From Mycobacterium sp. IS-836 (GTDB taxonomy: Bacteria > Actinomycetota > Actinomycetes > Mycobacteriales > Mycobacteriaceae): a DNA stretch of 64,000 nucleotides. How positions within the stretch are numbered: position 1 is the stretch's first letter; each line of letters begins with the position of its first letter. A program made the position numbers and the translations under genes. The stretch covers positions 32,409 to 96,408 of the forward strand of contig NZ_MBEU01000094.1 of the NCBI RefSeq assembly GCF_001954275.1, given 5' to 3'. The notes beneath the pieces were generated by a model. It searched no databases and was not told the DNA's origin. It saw nothing but the letters and a program-made list of their open reading frames with translations. This document shows positions 60,939-64,000 of the stretch, piece after piece.

Positions 60939-61967
60939 GTGACAAATCCGTGGACGGCCTCATCCAATTCACCTGAACAGGGCGGACCGACTCGGAGAGA
61001 AGCACCCTCCGCTCGCCACCAAAACCCGGACTCAGTATCGGGAACATTACGTATCTCCGATATGGTCGCGCCCCGCAAAATTCCGCCGGGTAGCGGTTGG
61101 CGAAAATTTGTATACCGCGCATCTTTCCGAGCCATTAACTTTGGCGAATCGCCCGCCGAAAGACATTATCGCGAATTGGTGGAGCGGATCCGGCGCCACA
61201 TCCGCAAGCAGTACGTCATCGGGGTGGTGTCGGGAAAGGGCGGCGTCGGAAAGACCACGATGACCGCCTGCATCGGGGCGGTCTTCCGCGAATGCCGGCC
61301 CGAAAACGTCGTGGCCATCGACGCGGCTCCCGGCTTCGGGACGCTGGCCGGGCGCATCGACGAAAACCCGCCGGGCGACTACGCGGCCGTGCTCAACGAC
61401 ACCGACGTGCAGGGCTATGCGGACATCCGAGAGCACTTGGGACAGAACAACCTTGGGCTCGATGTGCTGGCCGGGAACCGGGCTTCGGACCAGCCGCGGC
61501 CGCTGGTGGCTTCGATGTTCACCGGGGTGCTGGCGCGGCTGCGCCGCACGCACACCGTCATCGTCGTGGACACCTCCGATGATCTGGAACATCCGGTGAT
61601 GAAGGCGGTGCTCGACTCGTGCGACACGCTGGTCTTCGTGTCCGGGTTGACGGCTGACACCTCGCTACCGGTCACCCGCGCGATCGACCTGCTGCGGTCG
61701 ATGGGTTACCACGAACTGGTGTCCCGCAGCATGGTCATCCTGAACGACAGCCGCGATAAATACGATCGCGAGGCGCGCGCATACCTCACCGAGCGATTCG
61801 AGCAATCGGGCGCGTCCGTCGAATTCATGCCGTACGACCCGTATCTCGCGAAAGGCGGGATAATTGACACGCAGCACGAGTTGAACAAGAAAACACGATT
61901 GCGGCTATTCGAGATCACCGCAGCATTGGCCGACAAATACATTCCAGATGCCGACAGGCCGCACTAA
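60939..61967 (+). CDS. MinD/ParA-like ATPase of ESX-2 (Rv3888c-like)
   Basis: A 342-residue P-loop ATPase. A poorly conserved N-terminus (about 1-85) leads to the deviant Walker A VVSGKGGVGKTTMTACIGAV (about 94-113), the Asp in VVAIDAAPGFGTLA, and the Walker B-like VIVVDTSDDL. Related proteins at ESX loci (EspI-type) are thought to regulate or energise secretion. The GTG at 60939 gives the expected length; the longer frame overlaps espG2. Its stop overlaps the eccD2 ATG (TAATG). Bases around 60900-61170 are more A/T-rich than the rest of the gene. Confidence 0.88.
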   Translation: MTNPWTASSNSPEQGGPTRREAPSARHQNPDSVSGTLRISDMVAPRKIPPGSGWRKFVYRASFRAINFGESPAERHYRELVERIRRHIRKQYVIGVVSGKGGVGKTTMTACIGAVFRECRPENVVAIDAAPGFGTLAGRIDENPPGDYAAVLNDTDVQGYADIREHLGQNNLGLDVLAGNRASDQPRPLVASMFTGVLARLRRTHTVIVVDTSDDLEHPVMKAVLDSCDTLVFVSGLTADTSLPVTRAIDLLRSMGYHELVSRSMVILNDSRDKYDREARAYLTERFEQSGASVEFMPYDPYLAKGGIIDTQHELNKKTRLRLFEITAALADKYIPDADRPH

Positions 61968-63448
61968 TGGCGAAAGTGTCGTTTCCGGCGCGTTGTGCGG
62001 TTGCGGTCGTATGTGGAGAACACCTCGTTTCGCAGGTATATCCGGCTTCGGTGCCGATCGAGGTATTCATCGACAACGTCGTCGAGCTCCTTAACGACGA
62101 GCTCAAGCGCCGCGGTCTGACCGGACTCGAACCCGGCATCGGGTACGAACTGCATAAAGCCAACGGCGTGCGACTGGACGTCACCAAAACGCTCGACGAA
62201 CTCGGCGTCGAGGACGGCGCCACCCTGGCATTGGTCCCCGCGGTGGAGGGTGAGTCCTTCGAGCCGCAGTACGAATCGTTGTCCACCGGACTGGCCCGCA
62301 TGGGCAAGAGATTGTTCGAGCCCGTCACCGTCCAAACCGCCGCCCACGTGGCTTTGATCATCCTCGCGATGGCCTGCTTGACGGTGCTGGGATTGGCCCT
62401 GCGCCAACGGCTTTCGACCGACTCCTTGCTGCCCGCCATCGTGACCGGCACCGCCGGTCTGCTGACCGCCGGCGGCGCCTGGGCCGTGTGGCGTTGGTGG
62501 CCGGATCGCACCGACATGGTCGACGGGCTCGGTTGGCTCGCGCTGCCGTTGCTCTCGGCAGCCGTCGCGTTCGGCGCGCCCGGCCGCCTCGGTTCGGCGC
62601 ATGTATTCATCGCGGCCCTGGCGGCCGCGGTGCTGACGTGTGGCATCGCCACGGTCACGGGACGGCACGCCAATGTGGCGGCGACGGTGGTGACGGTGCT
62701 CGTTCTCGGTGGGGCGGCAGCCGCGGCACGGATGTGGTGGCCGATTCCCGCCCAGTGGCTTGGAATGTGCACCCTGGTCGTCTTGCTGCTGCTGCTGACC
62801 ATGGCCCCGACGATCGCCCTGTGGGTGGCGCGGATCCGGCCACCGTACTTCGGATCGATCACGGGGCGCGATCTGTTCCGTCGCAGCGCCGGCCTCCCGG
62901 TCGACGCGGTCGCGCCCGTCGACGAGGGCGCCGACGAAGAAGTGAATCCGGACACCACCCCGCGCGGTGCGCTGATCGCGACGGCGGCGACCCGCGCGAA
63001 CAACGTCCTGACCGGAATTTGCGTCGGGGCCGGGCTGACGCTGCCCGCCGCGGTGTGGGCCACGCTGATGCCCGGCCGCGGTAAGAGCGTGGCGGCCGCG
63101 GTGCTGGCCGGACTGTTCGTGGTGATCTTCATCAGCCGCGGGCGCGCGTTCGCCGACAAGCGGCAGGCCATCGCCCTGGTGTGTGGCGCCGCGGCCGCGA
63201 CGTGCGTCGGCGTCGTCAAATACGTTGTGCACGAGCCCGCCGCATCGGAGTACTCCGTGCTGTGGGGCGCACTGGTGCTGGCCGCGTTCGGCGGTGCCGG
63301 TCTGCTCGCAGCGCTGCTGGTGCCGATCACCAGGTTCACCCCGCTGGTGCGGATGATCGCCGAGTGGGTCGAGATAGCCGCGATCATCGCGGCCCTGCCG
63401 CTGGCGGCGTGGATCGGTGGATTGTTCACCTGGGTGCGCATGCGATGA
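61967..63448 (+). CDS. eccD2: EccD2, ESX-2 membrane core component
   Basis: A 493-residue protein. The N-terminal ubiquitin-like domain (about 1-95; AKVSFPARCAVAVVCGEHLV and KTLDELGVEDGATLALVP) is followed by about 11 transmembrane helices from residue 120 onward. EccD forms the bulk of the ESX membrane channel together with EccB, EccC and EccE. Its ATG overlaps the preceding stop and its stop overlaps mycP2. Length is close to M. tuberculosis EccD2 (about 509). Confidence 0.94.
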   Translation: MAKVSFPARCAVAVVCGEHLVSQVYPASVPIEVFIDNVVELLNDELKRRGLTGLEPGIGYELHKANGVRLDVTKTLDELGVEDGATLALVPAVEGESFEPQYESLSTGLARMGKRLFEPVTVQTAAHVALIILAMACLTVLGLALRQRLSTDSLLPAIVTGTAGLLTAGGAWAVWRWWPDRTDMVDGLGWLALPLLSAAVAFGAPGRLGSAHVFIAALAAAVLTCGIATVTGRHANVAATVVTVLVLGGAAAAARMWWPIPAQWLGMCTLVVLLLLLTMAPTIALWVARIRPPYFGSITGRDLFRRSAGLPVDAVAPVDEGADEEVNPDTTPRGALIATAATRANNVLTGICVGAGLTLPAAVWATLMPGRGKSVAAAVLAGLFVVIFISRGRAFADKRQAIALVCGAAAATCVGVVKYVVHEPAASEYSVLWGALVLAAFGGAGLLAALLVPITRFTPLVRMIAEWVEIAAIIAALPLAAWIGGLFTWVRMR

Positions 63449-64000
63449 CCCGGATTGCTCTCGGGACCCGGGGTGCGCTGCGGGCCGCACCACAACGGAT
63501 CGCCGCGATGACGTTGTCGAGCCTGCTTGTGGCGCTGTTGGCGAGCCTTCCTGCAGCTCAAGCGATTCCGCCGCCGATCGTCGACCCGGGCCGCGTCCCG
63601 GCCGACGGCAAGCCGGCCCCGGATCAGCCGATGCGGCAGAGCTTCGCCTGCGCCCGGACGATCACCGTCGCCGATCCGAACGTGGCTCTTCCCGCGCCCG
63701 GGTTCACGATGCTGAACGTCAGCAAGGCTTGGCAATACTCGACCGGTAACGGCGTGCCGGTGGCCGTCATCGACACCGGCGTCAATCCGAGCCGGCGGTT
63801 GCCGGTCGTCGCCGGCGGCGACTACATCATGAGCGGCGACGGGCTGACGGACTGCGACGCGCACGGAACCATCGTGGCGTCCCTGATTGGCGCTGCCCCG
63901 CAAGGTATTCCGATGCCCGCACCGATGCCGAGCGCTCCTGCCTTCCCGCCACCGGCGGGTCCGCCGGTCTCCGGGGAGAGTCCCCTGAACTCACCGCCCC
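63445..64000 (+). CDS. mycP2: MycP2, mycosin subtilisin-like protease of ESX-2 (5' part)
   Basis: The first 185 codons of a mycosin, cut by the window end. A signal peptide (IAAMTLSSLLVALLASLPAAQA, about 20-41) precedes the protease domain. The catalytic Asp is in VPVAVIDTGVNP and the catalytic His in DCDAHGTIVASLIGA. The Pro-rich segment near the end (QGIPMPAPMPSAPAFPPP) is the start of the loop found in mycosins. Mycosins are membrane-anchored in the periplasm and stabilise the ESX complex. The ATG overlaps the eccD2 stop by four bases. Confidence 0.94.
   Translation, partial: MTRIALGTRGALRAAPQRIAAMTLSSLLVALLASLPAAQAIPPPIVDPGRVPADGKPAPDQPMRQSFACARTITVADPNVALPAPGFTMLNVSKAWQYSTGNGVPVAVIDTGVNPSRRLPVVAGGDYIMSGDGLTDCDAHGTIVASLIGAAPQGIPMPAPMPSAPAFPPPAGPPVSGESPLNSPP

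Noticed and set aside
61915..63903. 662-codon minus-strand open frame opposite eccD2 and mycP2
   Set aside because: It mirrors the GC-rich coding strand, has Ser/Arg/Thr-rich low-complexity translation without domains, and the sense strand encodes clear ESX proteins.
59321..64000. Right-end cluster as ESX-1
   Set aside because: Gene order esxD-esxC-espG-MinD-eccD-mycP, the EsxC turn FFQGHG and the position next to pcnA fit ESX-2; no EspA/EspB/EspK-type genes are seen.

Overview
This window is the replication-origin region of a Mycobacterium, probably a slow grower outside the M. tuberculosis complex; the species cannot be fixed from the sequence alone. The evidence is very high GC, a near-complete run of genes in the order known from both sides of the M. 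tuberculosis origin (Rv0004-Rv0030 on one side, Rv3888c-Rv3924c on the other), PE/PPE genes, and type VII (ESX) secretion genes at both ends. Relative to the M. tuberculosis chromosome the window is reverse-complemented: dnaN, recF, gyrB and gyrA lie to the left of oriC on the minus strand, and rpmH, rnpA, yidC, parA and parB lie to the right on the plus strand.

Layout. 1-7432 is a mostly minus-strand ESX-associated operon. In transcription order it has an XRE regulator, an NlpC/P60 protein, two proteins sharing one domain (one short, one long), an EspC-like protein, small mycobacterial proteins, an acidic repeat protein, and the first 225 codons of an EccB resembling EccB2. 7523-7989 holds a palindromic candidate operator and a whiB5-like gene. 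8051-11052 is an accessory block (acyl-CoA dehydrogenase, pirin, GNAT, small membrane protein) ending at tRNA-Leu. 11413-21267 is the cell growth and signalling operon fhaA-fhaB-pstP-rodA-pbpA-pknA-pknB. 21245-24824 holds trpG/pabA, a DUF881 gene, crgA, a PH-domain membrane protein, ppiA and cwsA. 25135-27940 is a PE-PPE-PPE insertion. Next come tRNA-Ala, a tiny membrane-protein gene and tRNA-Ile. 28309-36967 holds a DUF3566 gene, gyrA, gyrB, dciA, recF and dnaN.

oriC occupies 36968-37437, followed by dnaA. 38962-39566 contains a DnaA-box inverted repeat and a candidate rpmH promoter. 39567-44983 is rpmH-rnpA-yidD-yidC-jag-rsmG-parA-parB, with two perfect parS palindromes, one inside parA and one at the start of rsmG. 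45268-57061 holds a GNAT-like gene, cwlM, trxA, trxB, an anti-sigma factor, sigM, the MurJ-pseudokinase fusion, a large membrane-anchored protein and mutT4. 57151-59136 is pcnA and a DxDxDG-repeat protein. 59321-64000 is an ESX-2-type run esxD-esxC-espG2-MinD-like-eccD2-mycP2 (mycP2 cut by the window edge).

Themes. Replication start, chromosome partitioning and cell-wall growth control are packed together. PknB/PknA, FhaA, CwlM, MurJ, CrgA and CwsA, known from M. tuberculosis work to act together in peptidoglycan synthesis, all lie within about 45 kb. The most unusual aspect is the ESX-2 system. Its EsxD-to-MycP half starts directly after the pcnA neighbourhood at the right end, without the usual eccB2-eccC2-PE-PPE part, while an EccB2-like gene appears at the far left behind an operon of ESX-associated proteins. 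ESX-2 therefore looks split across the origin in this genome, or a second ESX locus lies beyond the left edge.
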